Below are positions 33,831 to 44,689 of a DNA stretch of 64,000 bases, piece after piece. Source of the DNA: Isoetes taiwanensis (Eukaryota; Streptophyta; Lycopodiopsida; Isoetales; Isoetaceae). The stretch lies in contig JAJEKV010000014.1 of the NCBI GenBank assembly GCA_021234155.1, positions 9,569,563 to 9,633,562 of the forward strand. Direction: 5' to 3'. Under the pieces are notes generated by a model that was not told the DNA's origin, made no database searches, and saw nothing but the letters and a program-made list of their open reading frames with translations. The translations under genes and the position numbers were made by a program. Positions within the stretch are counted from its first letter, which is position 1. The number at the start of each line of letters is the position of its first letter.

Positions 33831-33857
33831 TGTTCCACTACAACATGCTTTCACCCT
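33831..33857 (-). repeat. Right terminal inverted repeat
   Basis: Exact 27-bp reverse complement of 22639-22665. Next base pairs outward are TC. Confidence 0.93.
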
Positions 33858-34608
33858 TCAAGGAAAGCTTGATTGGTCTAGACGAGAGGAAAGTCGTGCA
33901 TGATGAAAGCCATTGGTTGGAGCGTGCATAGAACAAAAAATTCTGGATCTTCAAAAAGAATCAATTTATAATTGAATAAAGTACAGAGAAGACTTTTATC
34001 CAAAATAGGGAGATCAGGCCAAATGCTCATAAGATCTTTGATCGTCAAAGAGGTATCAACAGATTCATCGAGCCAATCAATTTAAAAGAAAGCTATGGCG
34101 TCGTGACTTCATATAGGCAAGATAGCTAGTATGGATGGAGGAAAATCTGTTGCAAACTGCACTGCCAAAACTTTGTATCTTTCAATGAGCTGGTGTGCAT
34201 CGTCAGCAAATTGTACTGCTTGGCAAGTTGTGCCTTCAAATCTTGTATGGTTTGGTCTATTTTGCTTAACAAACTTAACTAAAACTAATTGCAATGTCTG
34301 CTTTTCCTTTTGTACTTCGTCCATGAATGAATGAAATATTTTTGTTTGTATTGGTGCTTGATTTAGGCGAGAGTTTTTCTCTTTGAAACACTTGGACTAC
34401 GGGTCCCATAAAGCGAGGATTTGCTCTGTATTCCATTGTGCCTTGCTCCTTTTGCCCCGGGGGATGCACCTATCATATAGGGGCTACCTCATGTGCGTGC
34501 AAGGTGTCGCAGAAACCCCCATTGTATACGCCTTAGAAATCTTCCAGAAACCACCATTTCAGCCACATATTGAACCAAAGTCACCTAAAAAAAGCCCCTT
34601 AGGTAAGA
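33858..34608. other. Interval between two large elements, one exon-like ORF
   Basis: A minus-strand frame at 34324-34109 reads MDEVQKEKQTLQLVLVKFVK and then GTTCQAVQFADDAHQLIERY. It has a helical, protein-like composition and may be an exon of a host gene broken by the flanking insertions. I do not recognise it. Nothing else is seen. Confidence 0.35.
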
Positions 34609-34613
34609 GTATA

Positions 34614-36552
34614 TGTTGACCCTAAACCTGGCTTAAAGGTCAACCACAAGGAACCAATTTGAGTTTTCACTCAAATTGGGGTTAGAACCTCCAGATCACT
34701 TAAGGTGATCAGTCTATGCAAGATAAATTTAAAGACAAGTTCAAAAATTTGAAGTTCTATACCTTTCCCATTTCCAAAAACTGGCACCTTTACTAAAACA
34801 GATGTGGTGATGAGATATAAGTTGGTTTTTTGAGTCAAGCACTATAGACTTGGTCAAAAAAGTTGTAGGTATCCAACAGTAAAGCCCCTGACCAAGTTAG
34901 AGACTAGATTTAGGAGTTATTCGAGCTCAAAGTGCAGTCAAAATTTGGTCAATAGAGGTCAAATATGGGAAACAGTGATCAGAAAATGAGATTTGGAGTT
35001 GCCAAGCATATTTTTGGGAATTTCCGAAGCAAGTATGTTGCAATGGTGCTAAGGAAGAGGGGCAAGTAGCCAAATTCCTATTTGGATATGTAAAAGTATT
35101 TTTTTGTAGTTGGATTTGGCAAAATATAGTCAAAACTGTTTAAAACATAAAGCAATTTTTTTGAACTTGAGCTAGACGTGGTATTTTTGGATGATTTCAA
35201 CTCCTTTGGCTTACACAAGTCCTAAGAATAGCTGGCAAGTGGGCCAAAAGAGCTGGAAAACACACAAGGTTTTTCTGTAGAATATTTTGTGGCAAGAATT
35301 GTTAAGAAAAATATCAGAGATGGATTTGACAATTTGGCAATCAATTTAAATTGATATGAAGGTAAATATATCATGATAACAATAGATAAGGATGCTTCAT
35401 AGCTTTAATCACAGGAAAATAATCATCACAAGTCATAAGATAATTTTTGAAAGTAATGTCAACTAGATCTTGTAAATCCAATTGAGGAGAGCTCAGGAAC
35501 TTCAAGGATCGTTCAGATCTTGCTCAGCAATGATCAATGTAGGATCTGAGTACTTCTGGGCCTTCAAAAATGTCGAGATTGTTTTCCCCCTGTATATAGT
35601 TTCAAATTTCGGTTTCAGTGATTTTAGGTAATAATTTTAGGCTCAATCTGTTGCTTAAGTTCCGGAATCCAAGAATAGGGTAGTCTCAGGAAGAATGGAG
35701 CGCGAGAAGGCATGATTCGAGCCGGATTTCCAGTTCTAGGGTTCTTCGGTTGTATTTTCGCATAATTTGCGCGATACGGTTTCGTATTTTTGCAGGAATA
35801 TGCTCTGTATATGCCGTATTTGGCCATTTTTAGAAGCTTGGCCAATGATTCAAAGGTGTTTACCCATAAAATACTTAAAGGAGATTAGAACCTATTGACC
35901 ATAGAGAAGATTGCCCACACGTGCAAAATAATAGGGAATCTTTGGGGCATCTTTTGACAAGGTTGGGAATATACCACTGAAAATATGATGGAATGAGAAT
36001 GAAGGCAAAAGATTATGAGGAACCATTGGGAGGGCAAAGAAAAATAAGGAAAAAGGGATGATACTTTTTTTGAAACAAAGGCTTAAGGAGGTTTTAAAAT
36101 AGGCAAGATGATGGCACATCAAAGGAAGTAGTAGGGAATTTGAGGAATATGGCAGTTATGGCAAGGTAATCATGGCAGGGGAGTGAACAATGGATATGAA
36201 AACAATGTTGAGCCAAAAGTGCTAAAATGGGGGTAGTGGGGTGAAGCAAAGGAAAAATTAGAAACTATACACCATGGGGGTCTTCCAAACACTTAACTTC
36301 CAATCTTCAAAATATGTCTTCCAAACTTCATAACCCAGATTCTTCTAGAGCATATTCTTTAACTAAGCAAAAAAATACCTCTTGTGAACTTTAACCTTGA
36401 GCTCTTGTTGACTTGAAGCATGAACATCCTTTGTCCTCCATATCAATGTTGAATACCAAGAATCTTCCAATCTTTGACCTAGTCTTCCAAGATGAATTGA
36501 CCTAGTCTGAATGTATAGATCACAATTAGCATGTTGCCCTTTGGGGGCAACA
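34614..36552 (-). repeat. 3' LTR of the Ty3 element
   Basis: 1939 bp. Matches 43361-43693 plus 51842-53455 over its full length. The inner edge reads GGGGGCAACA here but GGGGTCAACA at the outer 5' LTR edge, a single difference at the terminus. Confidence 0.9.
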
Positions 36553-37306
36553 TCTCGCCAAATCAAGAAAAAAGCTGGTCCCCTCAGCCATATGATGTTA
36601 AAAATAAATAACTAGAGGGGTCTTCAATTGTGTACCAAAGTGTCTAGGTGAAAACATGATAGAATGAGAGTGTAAAGTGCAAATGTTGATGGAATGAGTG
36701 TGAATGTGGTGATGAAATGATGTGAATAGAGTATGGTGAGTGATAAAAGGCAGGATGGTGATGGAATGGAGATGAAGTGAGTGTGCAAGTATTGAGATCT
36801 CGCCAAAACAAGAACATGCATGTCTTCTTCTTGGTCTTCAAGAGTTGCAACTCTGCTATGGTGGTAAAGATAAATTGCAGAGTGCTTTTCTTCTTTTGGG
36901 AATGAGAACAAGAATACGGAGTTTAAATGGGAGGTAGGGCTACTTATGACAAATGAAAAAAAAAATGGAGAAAGGGTGCACCTGTCATGGAAACATACAA
37001 ACCAATTAGTCTCAAATCCTTGCAACTCTGCTATGATGGTGAAGGTGATTTTGCAGAGTGCTGTTAAGGTATGGAAAAAAGAATAGGAGGCTGAATGGAT
37101 GGTAGGAATGCTTTAAGACAGATGAATGAAAATGGAAGAAGGATGCTCCTGCATATGACACTTGGTAATCATTAGTATCAATCCTGTTCTTGAGATCATC
37201 TGTACTGTTATCTGGCCAGATCACTCTATAAACATGAAACCAACTTATTAGAGTAAAGTGCTCAAAAGTCAAACTGTCCTAACTACTAGAGTAATGTGCT
37301 CAAAAG
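36553..37306. other. Element 3' untranslated part
   Basis: Lies between the integrase stop and the 3' LTR. It contains a duplicated phrase, GCAACTCTGCTATG(A/G)TGGT (about 36845 and 37022), within a longer diverged duplication. No convincing ORF, and no clear purine tract directly at the LTR edge. Confidence 0.6.
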
Positions 37307-38488
37307 TCAAACTGATCTAACTACTTTAAACCTACTATAGATTTCCAAGCTTTTTAATGTAAAAAGAGGGACAAGCAAGCATGCTGGTCCCAATACCTTT
37401 TCAAATGCAGAATATTGATGGTTTGGCAATGGCATTCCTGAAGCAACCTCTTGTAACCAATAAGAATTAGTACCTGCAGACTCTAGCACTACAAAGGGTC
37501 CTTCCCAAATATTATCAAATTTGCCAGCTGAGTCTTCCTTTGACTTATTCCATTTGAGAACAAGCTCTCCCTTCCTAAAAGTACCCTGTATTTTGTGAGC
37601 AGCTTTGAATGCAGCCAGATCTTTAGCCTTTTTCAGCAAATTAGTGTTCTCAGCCTCCATCCTATACTCATCTAGATGTAACAAGGCGTCCAGTCTTTCC
37701 TGTAAGGCATGTTCAAAAGGTAAGCACAATTTATGAGCTAATCTCAAAGAAGGTAACTCAAGTTCTACTGGCAGAACTGCCTCAATGCCATAAACCAAAT
37801 TGAAAGGGGTGTGATTTGTAGCTGTTTTGATAGTGACTCTATAAGCCCAAAGTGCATCCACTATTTTGATATGCCAATCCCTTTTGTTAACCTCAACTGT
37901 CTTAGGCAAAATATTTTTCAACACTTTGTTAGTAGCTTCAGCTTGTCCATTACCCTGAGGATAATATGAAGAGCTTTTGGTATGCTTGACCTTCAAAATG
38001 CTCAACAAATTAGCAATGACTTCATTAACAAAAGGGGTACCTCTATCAGAATGTAACTGGAAAGGAATACCAAATCTAGAACAAACATATTCATGTAAGA
38101 ACCTTGCAGTTGTGAGAGCATTGGCTTGCCTCAAAGGTATGGCCTCTGCCCACTTAGTAAAATAATCTGTAGCCACAATAATATGCTGATGTTGACCTGT
38201 AGAAGAAGGATTAATGGGACCAATATAATCTAGCCCCCAAATTTGAAAAGGTCCTGGAGATATGATAGGATTCAAGGCAGCTGGCAATAAAATTCTTTTA
38301 CTAAAAATCTGACATTGATGGCAAGTTTTTATGACCTCATAGCAATCTCTAAAAACAGTAGGCCAATAATATCCAGACCTGAGAATCTTTTTTGCAGTGG
38401 TATCCCCAGCAAAATGTCCTCCACGGATACCTTTATGCATCTCTCTAATAATCAAGGCAGACTCATCTTCATTTACACATCTCAACAA
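37307..38488 (-). pseudogene. Ty3/gypsy integrase
   Basis: 393 residues in one open frame. The zinc-binding part has H18 and H25 (EMHKGIRGGHF) and C56 and C59 (CHQC). The catalytic core has D87 (WGLDYIGP), D148 (LHSDRGTPF) and E184 (NGQAEATNK), with the expected 35-residue spacing between the last two. A C-terminal part with WEGPFVV resembles the usual integrase tail. It inserts the element's DNA into the host genome. All catalytic residues are intact, but the frame is cut off from RT by a stop/frameshift at about 38490, so it would not be made as part of an intact polyprotein. Confidence 0.93.
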
Positions 38489-38491
38489 GAT

Positions 38492-40141
38492 TCAATCCCT
38501 GTTAACTTTGCACAAGACATTGTCTATCAGCTTGAATTGTCTGCACTTGTCCTTGAGTCTCCTTCTCTGACTTGGAGTGAGGCTTGGAGAGATGATCCCA
38601 TGTTGTAAAAAATCTCTAATAGGTTGCTGCCATCCTCCTTTGGCTTGATCTCCTTGAGTTACTTCTAAATGTGCTACTGCAAGTGAAGTGTCAGTAGTAT
38701 TCAATTCATCTTCATGATCAAAAAATATATAAGGCAAGTAGAGGCTAGGATTTCGTGTCAAATGCAACTCTTTTACAGAAATATCATAACTTTGCAACTT
38801 ACAATCCCATCTCTGGATCTTTGGTTTATTAGTTGATTTACCAAATAGCAAACCCATTGGGTTTTGCTTCATGTGGACTTGAACTTGGCTTTTCAGAAGC
38901 AAATGTCCTTGTCTATTAATAAGGAACATGAGAGCAACAGCACTTTTTTCTATTCTGGTGTATCTTTCTTCAAGAGCAGACCATTGTTTGCTTGCAAAAA
39001 CTATGGTATGCTTATCCTGCAAAATGGCTAAACCTATGGCCTTTTTAGTAACAGTGATATAAACTTCAAATGGCATGCTCAGATCTGGTTTTTTCAAAAG
39101 GGTAGCTTCACATATAGATGAAATGAGAAAGTCAAAAGCCTCTTGGCATTCTGGAGTCCATGTAATGGATATGTACTTGCTTTCAGATTTAGAAAATTTA
39201 CCTACCTTGGTTAACTTAGAAATGGGACTCAAGGTATGAGCAAAATTTGGAATATACATTCTAAGAAAACTCGTCATACCAATAAAACTCTTAACCTGCT
39301 TTAGATTCTTGGGAGGTGCTAGCTTTTTGAGAGCTTCAATCTTATCCTGAGCAACTTGAATACCCTGGCTGGATACTTCATGTCCTAAGAGCTGCCCTTT
39401 AGATGCAAAAAAGATGCATTTTTTTGGATTTAGATTAACTCCTGAAGTCCTGCATAAAGAGCAAATTTTTGCAAGTAATTCCACATGGTTAGTAGAATGA
39501 GAACCCAAACAAAGATCATCTAAATACACCCTAAACTCCTCAGCAGACATGGTTTTGAAAATAACATCCATTGCTCTTTGAAAAGTGGCTGGGGCATTCA
39601 TTAGGCCAAATGGCATTCTCTTCATAGCATATGTACCCCAAGGAGTGATAAATGAAGTCTTTGGCTGATCCTCCTCTTTGATGCTGATCTGATTAAACCC
39701 TGAAAAACCATCCAAAAATGAGTACATGTCTTTCCCTGCAACAGCATATAGAATTTCCTCTAAAAAAGGTAAAGGATAACAATCTTTTATGGTGGCTTTA
39801 TTCAAGTCTCGATAATCTATACAAATTCTCAAAGCACCATTCTTTTTTTCCACTGGGACAATGCATGACACCCATTCAGGATTAATAATTTCCACAATAA
39901 CACCTGCATCCAACATTTTATGCAACTCTTCCTTGATTAGATCTAAAAGTGAAGCATTGATCCTCCTTAACTTCTGGAAAACAGGTTTACCCTTCTTTAA
40001 TTTTAATTTCAAATTGACATACCTCTTCCTTGATAGCAATGAGCTCAGAATAATCCCAAGCAAATACATCACTTCTTTCTTCAAATAATTTGGTAATTTC
40101 TTCCTTGTTTTGTGTGTCAAAGAGAGTTCTTTGCTGGCCAT
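38492..40141 (-). pseudogene. Ty3/gypsy reverse transcriptase with degenerate RNase H
   Basis: 549 residues. RT motifs are ICIDYRDLNKAT (107-118), SFLDGFSGFNQI (141-152, first Asp), MPFGLMNAPATF (176-187) and the active site YLDDL (206-210). The usual RNase H region follows (about 355-450). Where the family has a TDAS-type Asp it reads YITVTKKAIG (361-370). Where TDH is expected it reads QVHMKQNPMG (421-430). Only an EKS-type Glu remains, so this RNase H is probably inactive. The frame ends at a stop right before integrase. Confidence 0.92.
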
Positions 40142-40175
40142 GTTTATTAATTATAACCTCATTGGTTGCTTCTTA

Positions 40176-41006
40176 TTATGATGCATTTATAACTAATATA
40201 GGACAGAATTCTTTAGCCTCGTCCTCATCAAGATCTTCCTCTGGGATAGCTCCTTCAGATAAATAAGTCATTAAAGTATCTCTGCACAAAGCATCAGCTT
40301 CCCAATTCTGCCCCCTTGGGATATGAGTAATTTCCCAAGAAGTAAAGTAAGCAAGCATTCCCATTACCTGATTTCTCAGGGACTCCATGTCAGCATTCTT
40401 GGCCTGATACTCACCACTAACCTGTCTGCAAACTAACTGAGAATCTCCATAGATGTGTATGATTGAAATATCCATAGCCTTAGCTTCTTGAAGACCTGCA
40501 ATCAAAGCCTTGTACTCTGCTACATTAGAAGTTATTTGGGGAAAAATCCTTCCTACCTTAGCCAAGAGTTTATTGGAGGTATCCTTCAGTATAGCTGCAG
40601 ATGAAGCTACATTTAGTTTCTTTGAAATCCCTCCATCAAACCATAAACACCCTTCTTTTCCATTCTCAGAAGGTAGTGCACACTCTCTCAGATCAGTTTT
40701 CTTTGTGCTAGGGGTTGCTAGACTATAAAATCCTAGAGGCTCTTCTATAAGCATTTCTTTAATAAAGTGTACCTCTTCCTTGAAGCCATAAGGACCATCC
40801 TGGTTGTAAATTGTAGCCACTTGAGTGCCATTTGAAATGGTGCATCTCCCCTCAGACCAGATTGGCCTAGCATCAAATGTAGCCATCCACCTTCTCCCTA
40901 GCAAGAGATCATATATATCTGCATCTTCTCCTAAATCTTCAAAAGCAACAACAACAAAATTGGCAGCTACAACAATGCCTTCAGTGTTAACAGGAACTTT
41001 GGTCAC
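40176..41006 (-). pseudogene. Intact RNase H domain placed before RT
   Basis: 276 residues. The first 45 (to LLGRRWM) are the end of the protease region. Residues 119-245 form an RNase H of the RVT_3/plant type. Its acidic residues are D124 (LWFDGG), E164 (NVAEYKALI), D188 (IYGDSQLV) and D238 (NWEADAL), all present. It degrades RNA in RNA-DNA hybrids during reverse transcription. Lying between protease and RT is unusual, because Ty3 elements normally have RNase H after RT. Together with the degraded RNase H after RT it suggests a replacement. The frame is separated from the downstream RT frame by a stop near 40176. Confidence 0.9.
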
Positions 41007-41281
41007 AATTCCAACTGGTGCTCTATTTTAGCATTAGAGAAGGATTTTAACAAAAGAGATGACCTTTTATCTATCTCGAGCCCACATTTTTTCATAACAT
41101 GATAAGGCATGATATTTAGAGGTGAGCCTCCATCCAGCAACACATTGGAAAAAGAATAACCTCCTAGAGTAGCTGAACACATAAATGCACATGGGTCTTC
41201 TTCATTTTGAGCCAAAATAAGATTAGTGGCATTTGCAACACCTACACAAGCCACTGCCTCACTAAAAGTAGTTTGTTGCAA
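41003..41281 (-). pseudogene. Retroviral-type aspartic protease
   Basis: 92 residues with the active-site motif FSNVLLDGGSPLNIMP. DGGS replaces the more common D(S/T)GS, as in several plant Ty3 elements. It cleaves the Gag-Pol polyprotein. The frame overlaps the next one by four bases at a frameshift (41006/41003), so the remainder of the protease continues in the next entry. Confidence 0.85.
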
Positions 41282-41308
41282 TAACTTTTTCCTATAACCA
41301 GGTGCAAT

Positions 41309-41727
41309 TTATAATAAGGTAAATAAATCCACACTTACTTTGGAATTTTTTAGTAAAACATCCAACTCATCGAGATCTTGATCTCTCTTACCATACTTTT
41401 GTTGAGGAGGTGGAGCTATTTCTTGGGGAGGAGCTTCCATGACAGGGGGTAGTGGCAATGTTGATTTCCTGGAATGCTCTGGAACAAATTTGTTAGGCTC
41501 AGCAGGTCTATGGGTATCCCCCATGCTCCTGGTTTGTACCACCATCACCTCCTCAGTCTTTGGCATCTCTGTAGCCTGCACAAACCTTATAGAACTAGTA
41601 GATTCAGCAAACCTTACATGTGGAGTTCCTTCAGGTTTCTTCTCCCTCTCTTGCTTGGCAAAATATTCTTTGACAGAGCACCTAAGGTCAGTATGACCAA
41701 TCTCCTTGCAAAAAGCACAAACTGGAC
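41309..41727 (-). pseudogene. Gag C-terminal part after the inserted element
   Basis: Read on minus from 41727, the frame gives CAFCKEIGHTDLRC, a CCHC zinc knuckle. A charged Pro-rich spacer follows to about 41309 (VVQTRSMGDTHRPAEPNKF, PPQEIAPPPQQK). It directly continues the zinc-knuckle series that the 596-bp insertion interrupts at 42328. Confidence 0.8.
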
Positions 41728-42331
41728 CATGGAATAATTTAAGGACTAAACTTAGCTATTTGGCGATTTTTTAGCACATTTTCAAAAAACATTGGCTAAA
41801 GTAAATGGAAAAAATTGGGAAAAAAATAATAATTTTAGCTTAACTTTTTTCGAGACTGCACCAACCCTGGAGCCCTTTAGCCAAACGCTAGAAAGTAAGA
41901 GCGTGAAATTTTGTACTGTTTAGCTAAATAATAGAAACTTTTAGAATGAATTTCGGGCTAGTTTAGCTAATATCATTCTAGTTTATATGAAATTTATGAC
42001 TAGTAGTTTAGTTTCTAGCATTATGAATTAATTTGAGTCCTAGACTTTACTAGTTAGCATTATTTTATAATGTTTTCACAAAGAAAATGACTAAAATAAG
42101 TAGAATATATTGAAAAAAAGTATAATAATTTGGTTTAATATTTTCTGTTGGCCACACCATAGAAATTTTTGGGATGATGTTTGGGTTAGTTTAGCTAAAT
42201 GCTAGAAAATATGAGAGGAAAAATGTATAGAGTTTAGCTAAACCACAGAAAGTTTTGGGATTAATATCGAGCAAGTTTATCTAAAGTCATTCTGGCTAAT
42301 AAGAAATATGTGATTAGTAATTTATTCCATG
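41728..42331. mobile_element. 596-bp non-autonomous DNA element in gag
   Basis: The element (41732-42327) has short inverted ends, GAATAATTTA and TAATTTATTC, and is flanked by CATG at 41728-41731 and 42328-42331. Removing it and one CATG restores the gag frame, which shows that this is the insertion. Inside are two diverged copies of a roughly 290-bp unit (TTTAGCTAAAT...CTAGAAA words). No ORF. It depends on a transposase elsewhere, family not identified. Confidence 0.85.
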
Positions 42332-43317
42332 AACTGGACATTCTCTACCAAAATGACCCTTTTTTTTACATTTAGGACATATTTGCCAATAACAAATATC
42401 AGCTGGATGTGAAGTTCTATTGCAATGAATACATTCAGGATAAGTTCTACCTGCCCTGCTTGCTTTGAGCTCCACAAGTTGTTTAGTCACTTCTGCTAAA
42501 GCTTCAGTTACCTTTGTCAAGTCTGCTTTCACCTCTGAAATTTGAGAATCAACCTCTTCATCTTTGGTTTTTTTCTTTTCTTTATGCACAGCATAGACAG
42601 GAACAGAATGATGAGGTTCATAAGGGCCATCAATGGCATCAGGGTAAAATGGATCATGATGAAAGCTATGGTGTTTTTCTGGTAGGATAGAAAGCATTTT
42701 AGTCAATTCAGTAGTCTTGGCAAAAACTCTGCAGCTTGAATCTTGATAAGTTTTCTATGAATTTCTGGTCTAGAAGATAGGCCTTTGATGAAAGAAGACA
42801 CCAAAAAGAGCGTGGGGACAGTAACTTGACCTCTCTGACATCTATTCATGAAGGTGCTGAATCTTTCCTTGTACTGACTAACACTTTCACCTGCATAAAT
42901 GGAGAAATTTTGCAATTCATTAACAAGGTCATTAGAAGCAGCAAGCTTTCCAAACCTATCCAAAAACTTGGTGACAAGGTAATCCCAAGAAGTGGTTCCC
43001 ATAAGCTTCTCATAAGTCAGCCAAGCACCAGCTTCACTCTCCTCTTTAAAGCACTTTTCAAATTGTGAGAACTTGCATCCTTTCTTGAAGCCATAATCCC
43101 TGTAGTAATCTTCAAAAATCCTCAGAAAAGTATTAGCACTCATGCTGGAATCAAAAGTAGGTAATGGAGTAGGCAAATTCAATTCAAACTGGTAAGGCAA
43201 ACTTTGAAGTAATCCAGCTGAAAAATTTGGGGGGAGAGATCTATCTCTGCAGAGTTCTGAAGTCTCCTGATCTTCCATTGGTTCTTGCTCTGCTAGAAAT
43301 TTCTGTTTTGGAGCCAT
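42314..43317 (-). pseudogene. Ty3 Gag
   Basis: It starts at the ATG at 43317 (MAPKQKFLAEQEPM), 44 bp inside the 5' LTR. The first frame (204 residues) has the Retrotrans_gag-like core (WLTYEKLMGTTSWDYLVTKF, GESVSQYKERFSTFMNRCQR). A frameshift near 42716 moves to a second frame (42706-42314). That frame has a Lys/Glu coil (KKKTKDEEVDSQISEVKADL) and zinc knuckles CIHCNRTSHPADIC and CPKCKKKGHFGREC. Gag coats and packages the element RNA. The third knuckle lies beyond the 596-bp insertion. Confidence 0.88.
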
Positions 43318-43360
43318 GAGTTCTTAAAATCCAGGTAGAACCTCGGTAGAACCTCCAAAA

Positions 43361-43693
43361 TGTTGACCCTAAACCTGGCTTAAAGGTCAACCACAAGGAA
43401 CCAATTTGAGTTTTCACTCAAATTGGGGTTAGAACCTCCAGATCACTTAAGGTGATCAGTCTATGCAAGATAAATTTAAAGACAAGTTCAAAAATTTGAA
43501 GTTCTATACCTTTCCCATTTTCAAAAACTGGCACCTTTACTAAAACAGATGTGGTGATGAGATATAAGTTGGTTTTTTGAGTCAAGCACTATACACTTGG
43601 TCAAAAAAGTTGTAGGTATCCAACAGTAAAGCCCCTGACCAAGTCAGAGACTAGATTTAGGAGTTATTCGAGCTCAAAGTGCAGTCAAAATTT
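43361..43693 (-). repeat. 5' LTR, first segment
   Basis: Nearly identical to LTR positions 1-333 (34614 onward), then breaks off after GTCAAAATTT. The same LTR resumes at 51842 with GTCAAAATTTGGTC. Confidence 0.9.
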
Positions 43694-44160
43694 CGCCCAC
43701 TTTATTGGCTCCCGAAACCAAGTTCGCGAACCAAGTGGGTTCCGGCCGGCTCCAGAAAATTAAACTTGGCGAACCCATAAAAGTTCGCCCGGGGAGTGGC
43801 GTGAGCGTCCGGGGACATGGCGGATCGGTGGCTCCCTTTGTAGTTCGATTCGCTGGCGAACCCAACCCGGTTAGTTGCGTGTTTGGCATAAAGCAATTTT
43901 TTGAACTTAGGCTAGGCGTGGCGGGACCAGGATGATTTCGGGTTCGGCTCGGGCTAACCCCCGGTCCTAAGTATAGCTGGCCAGGGCTGCAGGGGCAAAC
44001 GCCGGGTGGGCAGATGCTACCGGTTTTTTTTACCCCGCAACCCCGGTCTCTTTGCACGGCGCGGGGCGGTGGGGCGACGGGCGGGTCGCCGGCCAATCAC
44101 CCCGGTTATGGAGTCTGCGTATAGCATCGGGCCCATGGAATCGCGCCCTCCGCCTAGATC

Positions 44161-44689
44161 CCCGCCCCGATTATAACAATGGTAGGCAAATTTTTTCTAG
44201 AAATTTCAACTAGCTCTTCGCTCTGACGCTCCAATGTGCAAATCTAGAACAAGCTCCTCAAGCAAGAAGAAGCTCGGATCTTTACCCGACAGTTGGATCG
44301 ATTGGAGAACGTGGCTCCTTAGCCCATTAAAAAACAAGTATTTCGCCTTCCTTTTTTCTTTGTTTGGAACGATTTTGAGATGCATTGAGCGATTTTGAGT
44401 CTTGTTTTGAGCTCCATTGACAAAATTATAAGTGTGCTCGTACAAGTGCATCTAGGTTCCCTATTGCCATCCCTATTGCTACAGTTGGTGAGAGTTGCCC
44501 ATCATAATAAAGTTTGTTTCCTTAAGTGGGCGCTTATTTATATTTGTTGAAGCTTATTTTTATTTCTTTGAGCGTTGAACTTATTTTTATTTGTTGAAGC
44601 TTCTTTTTATTTGTTGAAGCTTCTCCTTTTTTTCTTAAAGCTTCTCTTCGTCTGACTCATAATCACCTGGAATTCAGATATCTATTTCA
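44161..44689. other. Left spacer of the GC-rich block
   Basis: Near 44540-44640 TTTTTATTTGTTGAAGCTTC recurs about three times as a short tandem repeat. No gene seen. Confidence 0.5.

Larger units (their letters stand above)
22639..33857. mobile_element. 11.2 kb TIR DNA transposon with cargo ORFs
   Basis: Bounded by perfect 27-bp terminal inverted repeats (22639-22665 and 33831-33857) beginning AGGGTGAAAGCATG. Looser inverted similarity extends about 90 bp inward (TGTGGTGGGA...AATTTGT). The flanks share only TC, so any target duplication is 2 bp or has been lost. Genes in the left half read plus: a broken DDE-like transposase and two cargo ORFs. Genes in the right half read minus: several unrecognised ORFs. 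GTGGTG motifs occur in the left part and CACCAC motifs in the middle and right parts. I cannot assign a superfamily. The transposase resembles a family I remember mainly from animal genomes as uncharacterised proteins. Confidence 0.85.
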
